Shown piece after piece: positions 7,912-14,653 of a stretch of 21,750 nt of DNA. Under the pieces are notes generated by a model that worked only from the letters and a program-made list of their open reading frames with translations, searched no databases and was not told the origin of the DNA. How positions within the stretch are numbered: the stretch's first letter is position 1; each line of letters opens with the position of its first letter. This stretch comes from an uncultured Megamonas sp. (lineage in GTDB: Bacteria > Bacillota_C > Negativicutes > Selenomonadales > Selenomonadaceae). The position numbers and the translations under genes are program-made. The DNA lies in the NCBI GenBank assembly GCA_900556715.1, contig USPM01000014.1, forward strand, positions 1 to 21,750. The letters are read 5' to 3'.

Positions 7912-7970
7912 AGTAAATATCAATACTAAAAAAGACTTGCTATAGAAAAATAACTGTAACAAGTCTTTTT
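7912..7970. repeat. Copy of the array-end hairpin with a repeat-like remnant, upstream of the cas operon
   Basis: GACTTGCTATAG (7934-7945) and CTGTAACAAGTC (7954-7965) form a 12-bp stem with one mismatch and one G-U pair, with T-tracts on both strands. Apart from three substitutions, its reverse complement matches the terminator at 1160-1203, loop included. Immediately to its left, TAAATATCAA...TACT...AAAAAAGACTTG (7914-7939) resembles the terminal CRISPR repeat running into the array terminator (1138-1170), with two small deletions. It may be the relic of a second array end, or one of a pair of inverted repeats bounding the cas module. Confidence 0.6.
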
Positions 7971-7990
7971 ATTGTTTTATTTAATTTTTA

Positions 7991-8037
7991 ATAATAAAAA
8001 AGCTAGGTAGTTAAACCTAACATTTAACTACCTAGCC
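7991..8037 (-). terminator. Rho-independent terminator of glyQS
   Basis: A perfect 14-bp stem (8002-8015 with 8023-8036) and 7-nt loop is followed on the - strand by a T-tract (complement of 7996-8001). It lies 16 nt after the glyS stop codon and closes the glyQS transcript. Confidence 0.9.
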
Positions 8038-8052
8038 TTTTATCAATCATTC

Positions 8053-10110
8053 TTATAATACGATCTTACCAAAATCTGCAATAGATTTAATAAGTGTATC
8101 AATATTTTTAAGAAGTGCAAGACGATTATTTTTGATTTGTTCGTCTTTATCCATAACCATTACATTATCAAAGAAATTATTGATTGGTGCAGTAAGTTCC
8201 TGCATTTTATCAATAGCTGTTTTATAATCTTTATTATTTAAAGCAGTTTCTACATCTTTAGCTACTGCTACATAAGTATTATAAAGAGCTTTTTCTTCAT
8301 CTAATGTAAATAATGCTTCATTAATAACATTATTTTCTGCTTTTTTGCTGATGTTACCTACACGTACAAAAGCTTGAATTGCATCATTTAATACACCAGA
8401 AGCGATTTCTTGAGCTGTTACGCAAGCTTTAGCATAAGTGCCTGCAACTTCATCTGCATTTTCAAGTACAGCATCAATAATATCATAGCGAACATCATTA
8501 TCGCCAAGTACATTTTTAAGACGTAAAGTGAAGAATTCTGCTACATTTTTCTGGATTTCAGCACGTTTTTCACTATCAGTGATATTGAGTAAATCCATTG
8601 CTTTATCTGCAATTTCACTGATGGAAATAGTATAGTTTGCTTCAATGATTGTATGCACAATACCAAGAGCTTGACGACGAAGTGCAAATGGATCTTGAGA
8701 ACCTGTTGGCACAAGTCCACGACTGAATGTAGCTACGATATTATCCATTTTATCAGCTAAAGAAACAAGACGACCTGCTACGCTAGCTGGTTCTGCATCA
8801 CCTGCAAAACGTGGCATATAATGTTCATAAATAGCAGTTGCTACTTCTTGACCTTCACCATCTAAAAGTGCATATTCACGACCCATAATACCTTGAAGTT
8901 CAGTGAACTCACAAACCATAGCAGATACAAGGTCAGCTTTTGCTAAAATTGCAGCACGTTTAGTTGTTTTTATTTCAGCTTCTGTAGCATTTACTTTTTC
9001 GCCAATGAAAGCAGAAAGTTCTGCTAAACGATTAGCTTTATCATAAATTGTACCAAGACCTTCTTGGAATACTACAGTTTTTAATTTTTCTACATAATCA
9101 TAGAGACTATGTTTTCTATCTTCATCAAAGAAGAATTGAGCATCAGCAAGTCTTGCACGAAGTACACGTTCATTACCATGCTGTACTTTATCTAAGCAAT
9201 AATCACCACCATTGCGAACTGTGATAAATAATGGTAATAAATTGTTATTATCATCTAAAACAGGGAAATAACGCTGATGATCTCTCATTGGAGTCATTAC
9301 TGCTTCTTTTGGTAATTTAAGATATTTATCTTCAAAAGTTCCGCAAAGTGCTGTTGGATATTCTACAAGATAAATTACTTCTTCTAATAAATCTTCAGTG
9401 ATTTCTGCATGACCATTGTGAGCTTTTGCAATTTCTTCAATCTGTGCTTTGATGATATCGCGACGTTTTTCTTGGTCTACAATAATAAATGCATCTTTAC
9501 AAGCTTGTTCATAATCACTTGCTTTATTAATTGTGAAATCGCCTTCACTTAAGAAACGATGACCACGAGATACGCGACCAGATTTTACATTGGCTACTGT
9601 AAAATCAATTACTTCTTCATCATACAAAGCTACGAGCCAACGAAGTGGACGTACAAAGCGGAAATCTAAATCGCCCCAACGCATATTTTTAGGGAAGTTC
9701 AAACCTTCTACCAATTCTTTTAATAAAGTAGGTAAAAGCTCTACAGTCTGTTTGCCTTCTTCGCTGGAAACAGCATATACATAACCATCTTTTACTACTA
9801 AATCAGCAACATCTACTTTTTTACCACGAGCAAAACCAATAGCTGCTTTTGTAGGATTGCCATCTTTATCAAAAGCGATAGCAGTAGATGGGCCTTTATA
9901 TTCACTAGATGCACCTTGCTGAGTTTCTGCAAGATTTTTTACTAAAAGTGCAGTTCTGCGAGGTGTACCAAGAGTTGTTACTTCATCAAAATCAAGACGC
10001 ATTTCTTGAAATTTTGCAGTTGCTTTTTCTTTTAATTGAGCTAAAATTCCTGGCATAAAATGAGCAGGAACTTCTTCTGTACCAATTTCTAATAATAAAT
10101 CTTTAGCCAT
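8053..10110 (-). CDS. glyS: Glycine--tRNA ligase beta subunit
   Basis: This is the 685-residue beta subunit of the bacterial alpha2beta2 glycyl-tRNA synthetase, which charges tRNA-Gly in the cytoplasm. The N-terminus MAKDLLLEIGTEEVPA is diagnostic for GlyS, and segments such as MRWGDLDFRFVRPLRWLVAL, TPMRDHQRYFPV and SRGLVPTGSQDPFALRRQ are family hallmarks; the last lies in the HD-like region. The C-terminal part resembles the tRNA-binding anticodon domain. It starts 2 nt after the glyQ stop with AAAGGAG overlapping the end of glyQ, so the subunits are translated in step. Its length is as expected (about 680-690 residues). Control is through the T-box upstream of glyQ. Its base composition is less extremely AT-rich than that of the cas genes beside it. 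Confidence 0.98.
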   Translation of the reverse strand: MAKDLLLEIGTEEVPAHFMPGILAQLKEKATAKFQEMRLDFDEVTTLGTPRRTALLVKNLAETQQGASSEYKGPSTAIAFDKDGNPTKAAIGFARGKKVDVADLVVKDGYVYAVSSEEGKQTVELLPTLLKELVEGLNFPKNMRWGDLDFRFVRPLRWLVALYDEEVIDFTVANVKSGRVSRGHRFLSEGDFTINKASDYEQACKDAFIIVDQEKRRDIIKAQIEEIAKAHNGHAEITEDLLEEVIYLVEYPTALCGTFEDKYLKLPKEAVMTPMRDHQRYFPVLDDNNNLLPLFITVRNGGDYCLDKVQHGNERVLRARLADAQFFFDEDRKHSLYDYVEKLKTVVFQEGLGTIYDKANRLAELSAFIGEKVNATEAEIKTTKRAAILAKADLVSAMVCEFTELQGIMGREYALLDGEGQEVATAIYEHYMPRFAGDAEPASVAGRLVSLADKMDNIVATFSRGLVPTGSQDPFALRRQALGIVHTIIEANYTISISEIADKAMDLLNITDSEKRAEIQKNVAEFFTLRLKNVLGDNDVRYDIIDAVLENADEVAGTYAKACVTAQEIASGVLNDAIQAFVRVGNISKKAENNVINEALFTLDEEKALYNTYVAVAKDVETALNNKDYKTAIDKMQELTAPINNFFDNVMVMDKDEQIKNNRLALLKNIDTLIKSIADFGKIVL

Positions 10111-10112
10111 TA

Positions 10113-10991
10113 TTATTTTGCTCCTTTCTTCAAGAGAGGATAGCCGAGTTCTTCACGCTGTTTTAAATAACATTGAGCACAAAGACGAGCAAGATTACGT
10201 ACACGAGAAATAAATGCTGTACGTTCAGATACGCTGATTGCTCCACGAGAATCAAGCAAGTTAAATGTATGAGAACATTTCAATACATAATCATATGCTG
10301 GATGAACATAGCCAAGCTCAATTACGCGAACAGCTTCTTTTTCGTATTTATCGAAAAGGTCAAATAAAAGAGCAGTATCTGCAAGTTCAAAGTTATAAGT
10401 GGATTGTTCAAATTCATTTTGATGGAATACATCACCATAAGTGTATGTGCCATTCCAATCAATATCATAAACATTTTCTTTTTCTTGAATATACATTGCA
10501 ATACGTTCAAGACCATAAGTGATTTCGGAAGCTACAGGTTTTACATCAACACTACCTACTTGTTGGAAATAAGTAAACTGTGTGATTTCCATACCATCGA
10601 GCCAAACTTCCCAACCAAGTCCCCAAGCACCAAGTGTTGGAGATTCCCAGTTATCTTCAACAAAACGGATATCATGTTCTTTTTCATTGATACCGAGTTT
10701 TGCTAAGCTCTGTAAATAAAGTTCCTGAATATTATCAGGAGATGGTTTCATAATTACCTGGAATTGATGATGTTGGAATAAACGGTTAGGATTTTCACCA
10801 TAACGACCATCAGCTGGACGACGAGATGGTTCTACATATGCTACATGCCAAGGTTCAGGGCCAAGTACACGTAAAAATGTAGAAGGGTTCATAGTACCTG
10901 CACCTTTTTCCACGTCATAAGGTTGAGCTAAAATACAGCCTTGCTTAGACCAAAATTCCTGCAAAGTCAGGATAATTTCCTGAAATGTCAT
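10113..10991 (-). CDS. glyQ: Glycine--tRNA ligase alpha subunit
   Basis: This 292-residue catalytic subunit forms glycyl-adenylate and partners with GlyS. The sequence [19 protein letters not shown], then [14 protein letters not shown] and [19 protein letters not shown], is unmistakable. The start at 10991 has AAGGAGG (10999-11005) 7 nt upstream. A longer frame from 11042 would run back into the T-box terminator and add 17 unrelated residues, so it is rejected. Expression is under a glycine-specific T-box leader. The adjacent order glyQ-glyS is standard. Confidence 0.98.
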   Translation of the reverse strand: MTFQEIILTLQEFWSKQGCILAQPYDVEKGAGTMNPSTFLRVLGPEPWHVAYVEPSRRPADGRYGENPNRLFQHHQFQVIMKPSPDNIQELYLQSLAKLGINEKEHDIRFVEDNWESPTLGAWGLGWEVWLDGMEITQFTYFQQVGSVDVKPVASEITYGLERIAMYIQEKENVYDIDWNGTYTYGDVFHQNEFEQSTYNFELADTALLFDLFDKYEKEAVRVIELGYVHPAYDYVLKCSHTFNLLDSRGAISVSERTAFISRVRNLARLCAQCYLKQREELGYPLLKKGAK

Positions 10992-11021
10992 AAATATACC
11001 TCCTTGATATTCATGGGCGAC

Positions 11022-11225
11022 AAAATAAAAAATCTCGCCCATGTAACAACAAAATGTTACAGGGACGAGATGTATTCCCGCGGTTCCACCCTGATTGACT
11101 TAAATATATTTAAGTCCTCTTTAGAATGTTATTTATTATTATAAAGCTCCCTAGTGCCATTCACTTTTTGTAGTCTTACACCATCACTACTCGCTGATTA
11201 AAGTTACTTTTCTAGTTCATTGCTG
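11022..11225 (-). promoter_or_regulatory. Glycine T-box leader (tRNA-sensing riboswitch) of glyQS
   Basis: The T-box core AGGGTGGAACCGCGGG is on the - strand at 11092-11077. Next comes a strong terminator: stem from about 11033-11040 plus flanks to 11065-11071, with internal GTAACA/TGTTAC pairing, then a T-tract (11032-11022). Upstream, the Stem I region ends in GAATGGCACTAGGG; the GGC at 11158-11156 is a glycine codon followed by A, as expected of a specifier loop. Uncharged tRNA-Gly should bind both sites and favour the antiterminator, so glyQS is read when glycyl-tRNA runs low. Confidence 0.95.
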
Positions 11226-11232
11226 TACATAA

Positions 11233-11261
11233 AGTCTAGCAAAAGAAAAAATCCTTGTCAA
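11233..11261 (-). promoter_or_regulatory. Promoter of the glyQS T-box transcript
   Basis: On the - strand a perfect -35 TTGACA (11261-11256) and a -10 TAGACT (11238-11233) are separated by 17 bp. Transcription would start just upstream of T-box Stem I. Confidence 0.8.
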
Positions 11262-11311
11262 TATATTTATGTTGTTTACTTTTAGATTTATGGCTAAATA
11301 ATAAAATACTT

Positions 11312-12538
11312 TTAATATCTCTTATTCAAACTAAATTTTTTTGCCCCAATCAATTGATTAACAAAAATATTAATAATGGCTATAGCTAACATAACTGGAA
11401 CAGTAATCCCAATAAAAGTGCTATAATCAATCAACAATTCATAAGCTATAAAACCAATTAACCATAAAAGACAATTTTTACCAGTGATAAATGAATTTTG
11501 ATGATAAATATTATGACTAAAGAAATATTCAGAAAAAGCAATAGCAAATAACGGTGCAAAAGTTGCTGCTATAAAATAAAGGAAAGTTTCATATTGTTCC
11601 ATAGATAAGAAAATAGCAAGCAATGTAGAAATTATACATACAAAAAACGCTGTATATTTTACATCTAATTGATTACTGATATGATTTAAACAAATACTTG
11701 AAGAATTTATCGTAATGAAATTTGTTGTTACTGTAGATAATAAAATAACAACTAAAGAAATAACACCCAATCCAGATAACATGAAAATATCACAAATATC
11801 TGTTATACCATAATGAACAGCACTACCTAAGCCAATTGTATACATTAAAATACTGCCAAAACAATATGCCACTACACAGCTCAATGTACCTGTAGATTGA
11901 TTTTTAAGTGTTCTTGTATAATCTGAAATAACTGGCATCCATGATAAACACATAGCAATATTTAATTCTACCGCCATGCCAAAACTCATACTTTCATCTA
12001 AAGAAGTTACCACTTCATTTGCAGAAACTACAGCCCCAAAACCTAAATATAAAGAAGCAAGCAATAAACAAAGCATTACTACTTTATTTATCTTACTTAC
12101 AAAATCCATTGTACTAAAAATCCAAATGCAAGGAAAAAGACCTATAATAATTGTCCATAAAATAGTATTTTCTCCCATATTCCATAAAGATGCCATTAAT
12201 TTGTTGAAAGCTTGTGCCCCAATGATGGTCATTATAGAAGTCCAACCTATTAATTGAATAGTATTTAATAGAGAGAAACTAACAGAACCCAACTTACCAA
12301 AAGATAAATTAATACTTTCAGAAGCACTACAACGTTTATTAGCACCGATAATCCCTGCTAAATAAAGAATAATTCCACCAATTACATGACCTACTAAAAT
12401 AGCTAAAAATCCATCTTTCATGCCAAGTGGTGCTAAAAAAGTTCCTGTCATGATTTCAGCCACAGAAACTGCTGTACCAAACCAAATCAATGATACATTA
12501 AAACTAGAATTATTTGTTGATGTAAAAAATGTAGACAA
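11312..12538 (-). CDS. cytX: Probable hydroxymethylpyrimidine/thiamine-precursor transporter, NCS1 family (CytX-like)
   Basis: This 408-residue integral membrane protein has about a dozen hydrophobic segments. The N-terminal stretch SLIWFGTAVSVAEIMTGTFL and LSWMPVISDYTR mark the nucleobase:cation symporter-1 (cytosine permease/CytX) family. A TPP riboswitch directly upstream makes uptake of the thiamine pyrimidine precursor more likely than cytosine transport; this is inference from regulation. The start is TTG at 12538, with GAGG (12549-12546) 7 nt upstream; no ATG or GTG is placed better because the riboswitch terminator lies just upstream. It appears to be a single-gene unit. No clear terminator is seen between its stop and the divergent-looking T-box promoter region at 11233-11261. 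Confidence 0.88.
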   Translation of the reverse strand: MSTFFTSTNNSSFNVSLIWFGTAVSVAEIMTGTFLAPLGMKDGFLAILVGHVIGGIILYLAGIIGANKRCSASESINLSFGKLGSVSFSLLNTIQLIGWTSIMTIIGAQAFNKLMASLWNMGENTILWTIIIGLFPCIWIFSTMDFVSKINKVVMLCLLLASLYLGFGAVVSANEVVTSLDESMSFGMAVELNIAMCLSWMPVISDYTRTLKNQSTGTLSCVVAYCFGSILMYTIGLGSAVHYGITDICDIFMLSGLGVISLVVILLSTVTTNFITINSSSICLNHISNQLDVKYTAFFVCIISTLLAIFLSMEQYETFLYFIAATFAPLFAIAFSEYFFSHNIYHQNSFITGKNCLLWLIGFIAYELLIDYSTFIGITVPVMLAIAIINIFVNQLIGAKKFSLNKRY

Positions 12539-12570
12539 AAAATCACCTCATAAAAAATAAAAATATTTAA

Positions 12571-12604
12571 AAATAAAAAAAGGAAATAGCCATGCCATTT
12601 CCTT
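12571..12604 (-). terminator. Expression-platform terminator of the TPP riboswitch
   Basis: On the - strand AGGAAATGGC pairs with GCTATTTCCT (one G-U pair) across a short ATG loop and is followed by TTTTTTTATTT. It lies between the aptamer and the cytX start, as expected for a transcription-terminating OFF switch. Confidence 0.88.
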
Positions 12605-12625
12605 GAAAATACGTAATCAAACTAA

Positions 12626-12708
12626 TATTTCCCTACGTTGGCATTATCCAAATCAGGTCATAGGTCGAAGTTCACAACTTCCTCTCAGCCTGTCTACAAG
12701 CTCCCTTT
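12626..12708 (-). promoter_or_regulatory. TPP riboswitch (THI-box) aptamer upstream of cytX
   Basis: On the - strand the conserved blocks occur in order: CAGGCTGAGAGGA, GACC, ACCTGATTTGGATAATGCC and CGTAGGGAA. These are the core TPP aptamer elements, including the pyrimidine-binding CUGAGA and the pyrophosphate-binding side. Thiamine pyrophosphate should promote the terminator at 12571-12604 and switch off the transporter. Confidence 0.97.
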
Positions 12709-12724
12709 TTCATATTCTGCCTTT

Positions 12725-12753
12725 AATATAAATTATCCTAAAATATTTGTCAA
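12725..12753 (-). promoter_or_regulatory. Promoter of the cytX riboswitch transcript
   Basis: On the - strand TTGACA (12753-12748) and TATATT (12730-12725) are separated by exactly 17 bp. The aptamer begins about 17 nt beyond the -10. Confidence 0.8.
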
Positions 12754-12780
12754 ATTCTCGAAAAATCTCCAAAAAATATA

Positions 12781-12809
12781 TTGCATAGCCCATTTTTATA
12801 TGATAAAAT
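12781..12809 (+). promoter_or_regulatory. Promoter of rplS
   Basis: TTGCAT (12781-12786) and TAAAAT (12804-12809) have a 17-bp spacer and lie about 70 nt before the rplS start. It is divergent from the cytX promoter, with 27 bp between the two -35 elements. Confidence 0.65.
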
Positions 12810-12823
12810 AGCCTAGTATGCAA

Positions 12824-12862
12824 CAAACGGTCCGCTGTGAGATATTCTTATATGAACGTTTG
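12824..12862 (+). promoter_or_regulatory. Possible structured leader of rplS (L19 leader-like)
   Basis: CAAACG (12824-12829) can pair with CGTTTG (12857-12862), enclosing 27 nt that include GGTCCGCTGTG and end just before the GGAGG site. Ribosomal protein L19 genes of Firmicutes often have an autoregulatory leader, and this may be one. Only the outer stem is clear here. Confidence 0.35.
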
Positions 12863-12880
12863 AATTAAGGAGGAAAAATA

Positions 12881-13222
12881 ATGAATATTATTCAGGCTTT
12901 AGAACAGGAACAATTACGTAACGATATCCCTAAATTCATCCCTGGCGATAGCGTTCGCGTACATGTAAAAGTAGTTGAAGGATCCAACGAACGTATTCAG
13001 ATGTTCGAAGGTGTTGTAATCGCTCGCCAAGGTTCTGGCGTTCGTGAAAACTTCACAGTAAGAAGAATTTCTTATGGTGTTGGTATTGAACGTACTTTCC
13101 CAGTACATTCCCCACGCCTTGCAAAAATCGAAGTTACTCGTAGAGGTATTGTTCGTAGAGCAAAACTTTATTATCTTCGTAACCTTACTGGTAAAGCTGC
13201 TCGTATTAAAGAAAGACGCTAA
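12881..13222 (+). CDS. rplS: 50S ribosomal protein L19
   Basis: This 113-residue protein of the large ribosomal subunit lies at the interface with the 30S subunit. The family signatures [40 protein letters not shown] and [16 protein letters not shown] are all present, and the length is standard. AAGGAGG lies 7 nt before the ATG. The next gene is lepB, a common Firmicutes order, with a hairpin between the two. Codon use is typical of a highly expressed gene (many CGT and GGT codons). Confidence 0.99.
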   Translation: MNIIQALEQEQLRNDIPKFIPGDSVRVHVKVVEGSNERIQMFEGVVIARQGSGVRENFTVRRISYGVGIERTFPVHSPRLAKIEVTRRGIVRRAKLYYLRNLTGKAARIKERR

Positions 13223-13234
13223 TATCTTCATAAG

Positions 13235-13265
13235 AGGGACTGCCTATGGCAAGTCCCTTTTGTTT
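13235..13265 (+). terminator. Terminator or attenuator after rplS
   Basis: AGGGACTGCC and GGCAAGTCCCT form a stem with one bulged A and a TAT loop, followed by a T-rich tract. Because lepB begins only 33 nt further and has no clear promoter of its own, partial read-through is likely. Confidence 0.8.
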
Positions 13266-13297
13266 TATTAGTATGTTCTAGTAGAGGGAGGATTATC

Positions 13298-13834
13298 ATG
13301 GCTGATAAAAAAGAGTCATCTTTAGGTAGTGAAATTAAAGATTGGGTTATTTCCATAGCTATCGCTGTTGTCTTAGCCTTATTCATTCGTCATTTTGTAG
13401 TAGAATTATATTTAGTTGATGGACCTTCTATGCGTCCAACATTACAAAATCAAGAGCGTTTAGTCGTTAATAAATTTATTTATAATTTACATGACCCTGA
13501 ACGCGGTGATATCTTGGTATTCCAATATCCAAAAGACCCTAGCCGTGATTTTATCAAACGTGTAATTGCAATTCCTGGAGATACTATTGAAATCAAAGAT
13601 GGTCATGTTTATGTAAATGGGGAATTAAAAAATGAACCATATATCTTAAGCACAACTAGAGGAGATTATCCACTGGCTACTGTACCAGAAGGACATATCT
13701 TCGTAATGGGCGATAACCGCAATAATTCCGAAGATAGTCGTTTCGCTGATGTAGGCATGGTACCATTTGATTTAATCAAAGGTAAAGCAATACTCATCTT
13801 CTGGCCACTTGATAAATTAAGAACATTACCATGA
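13298..13834 (+). CDS. lepB: Signal peptidase I
   Basis: This 178-residue type I signal peptidase removes signal peptides from exported proteins at the outer face of the cytoplasmic membrane. One N-terminal membrane anchor is visible (about residues 16-35). The catalytic Ser44 lies in GPSMRPTL and the general-base Lys87 in RDFIKRVIAIPGD; VMGDNRNNSEDSRFG-type box E (VMGDNRNNSEDSRF) is near the C-terminus. The short length and single anchor match the Gram-positive Sip subfamily. GGGAGG lies upstream of the ATG. It follows rplS, with a hairpin between them. Confidence 0.97.
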   Translation: MADKKESSLGSEIKDWVISIAIAVVLALFIRHFVVELYLVDGPSMRPTLQNQERLVVNKFIYNLHDPERGDILVFQYPKDPSRDFIKRVIAIPGDTIEIKDGHVYVNGELKNEPYILSTTRGDYPLATVPEGHIFVMGDNRNNSEDSRFADVGMVPFDLIKGKAILIFWPLDKLRTLP

Positions 13835-13842
13835 TAATAACG

Positions 13843-13885
13843 AAAAGGTACCTATGAAATATTTTGTAGGTACCTTTTTTATTTT
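13843..13885. terminator. Bidirectional terminator between lepB and the glycosylase gene
   Basis: AAAAGGTACCTA (13843-13854) and TAGGTACCTTTT (13867-13878) form a perfect 12-bp stem with T-tracts on both strands. It sits between two convergent genes and can end both. Confidence 0.92.
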
Positions 13886-13892
13886 ATAAAAT

Positions 13893-14405
13893 CTATTTAT
13901 TATTTATATGTCTAGCTAAAGCTTGTTGCCAAACTTCTTGAAGCATCGGCAAACGAAATTTAGCATTTGCTGGACTTGTAGATGGTAAAGTATAAAAAGT
14001 ATATGTTTTATCTTTTAAAATATCTTTATTATATTTCTTAAAGCACTGAAAAGATTTCCCACCATTAAAACAAATAGTTTTTATCTTGGGATATTTAGCA
14101 AATAAAGTTTTAAAATCATTTGGCACTTCATCGCAAATAGCACTATCTAAACTACCTTCTCGAATACAAGAATCTATGGAGTCCCAAAGAGCAATATGAT
14201 TTTTTCTCAATAAATCTAGTCTCTCTTGATAAATAGTTGGTATTATTCCTTCATTAAAGAATATAGCCATTAATTTCCAAAATCTATTTTGAGGATGTGC
14301 ATAATATTGTTGTTGTTCCAAAGATTTTACACTTGGCATTGAACCTAAAATAATAGTAGTACAATTTTCATCAATAGATGGAGCAAAACCTATGAGTCTT
14401 TCCAT
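13893..14405 (-). CDS. DNA-deoxyinosine (hypoxanthine/uracil) glycosylase, UDG superfamily
   Basis: This 170-residue base-excision repair enzyme should remove deaminated bases (hypoxanthine, perhaps uracil) from DNA. The N-terminal motif LGSMPSVKSLEQQQYYAHP followed by QNRFWKLM (residues 20-46) is the superfamily's active-site region in the form seen in the DNA-deoxyinosine glycosylase (family 6-like) group; TICFNGGKSFQCF is the central strand, and LPSTSPANA is the C-terminal DNA-contact loop. The start is the ATG at 14405; the GTG at 14417 lies inside the GAGGTGA ribosome-binding site. It is a single gene facing lepB. Substrate preference cannot be settled from sequence alone. Confidence 0.88.
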   Translation of the reverse strand: MERLIGFAPSIDENCTTIILGSMPSVKSLEQQQYYAHPQNRFWKLMAIFFNEGIIPTIYQERLDLLRKNHIALWDSIDSCIREGSLDSAICDEVPNDFKTLFAKYPKIKTICFNGGKSFQCFKKYNKDILKDKTYTFYTLPSTSPANAKFRLPMLQEVWQQALARHINNK

Positions 14406-14471
14406 AAATAAAATCACCTCTATCCTATTATAATATAAAGATTTTCAGTGTAGCTAAAATTTTTTTAAAGA

Positions 14472-14514
14472 AAAAGTCAAAAAGTCAAAAATAATGTTTG
14501 ACAATTTGACTTTT
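14472..14514 (+). promoter_or_regulatory. Double-palindromic operator overlapping the clpB promoter
   Basis: Two GTCAAA boxes (14476-14481, 14484-14489) face two TTTGAC boxes (14497-14502, 14505-14510) across 7 bp. Poly-A and poly-T flanks extend the symmetry to 14472-14514. The right half overlaps the -35 element. The half-site resembles the CtsR heptad (RGTCAAA), but the boxes repeat every 8 bp rather than the 10 bp of canonical CtsR sites, and they are mirrored. It is probably a repressor site for a heat-shock regulator; the identity of the regulator is unknown. Confidence 0.6.
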
Positions 14515-14526
14515 AGCTTTTATAAT
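14498..14526 (+). promoter_or_regulatory. Consensus promoter of clpB
   Basis: Perfect -35 TTGACA (14498-14503) and perfect -10 TATAAT (14521-14526) are separated by 17 bp. Such a fully consensus promoter is expected to be strong and so to need repression. It leaves a 5' leader of about 120 nt before the clpB ATG. Confidence 0.88.
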
Positions 14527-14653
14527 ATGTTTTGTAAGCAGATATTAAAACTAAAGTAAAATATAATTTATTATTTTAGTATAATGACTACTTCAATGAA
14601 TTTATACTTTTATTAATTTGAATACTACTCATCATGACTTGGAGGTATACATC

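Noticed and set aside
10173..10706. Several 64-100 codon frames within glyQ on both strands
   Set aside because: They are shadows of a clear glyQ frame and lack ribosome-binding sites and family features.
14472..14514. Canonical CtsR operator
   Set aside because: Half-site sequence fits, but the boxes repeat every 8 bp and are mirrored, while CtsR sites are direct heptads with 10-bp period; kept only as an unassigned operator.
14430..14650. CIRCE (HrcA) element upstream of clpB
   Set aside because: No TTAGCACTC/GAGTGCTAA pair is present; the palindrome there is built from GTCAAA/TTTGAC.
14618..14653. Longer N-terminus for ClpB from a TTG at 14618
   Set aside because: GGAGGT at 14641-14646 is placed for the ATG at 14654, and the extra 12 residues do not match ClpB.
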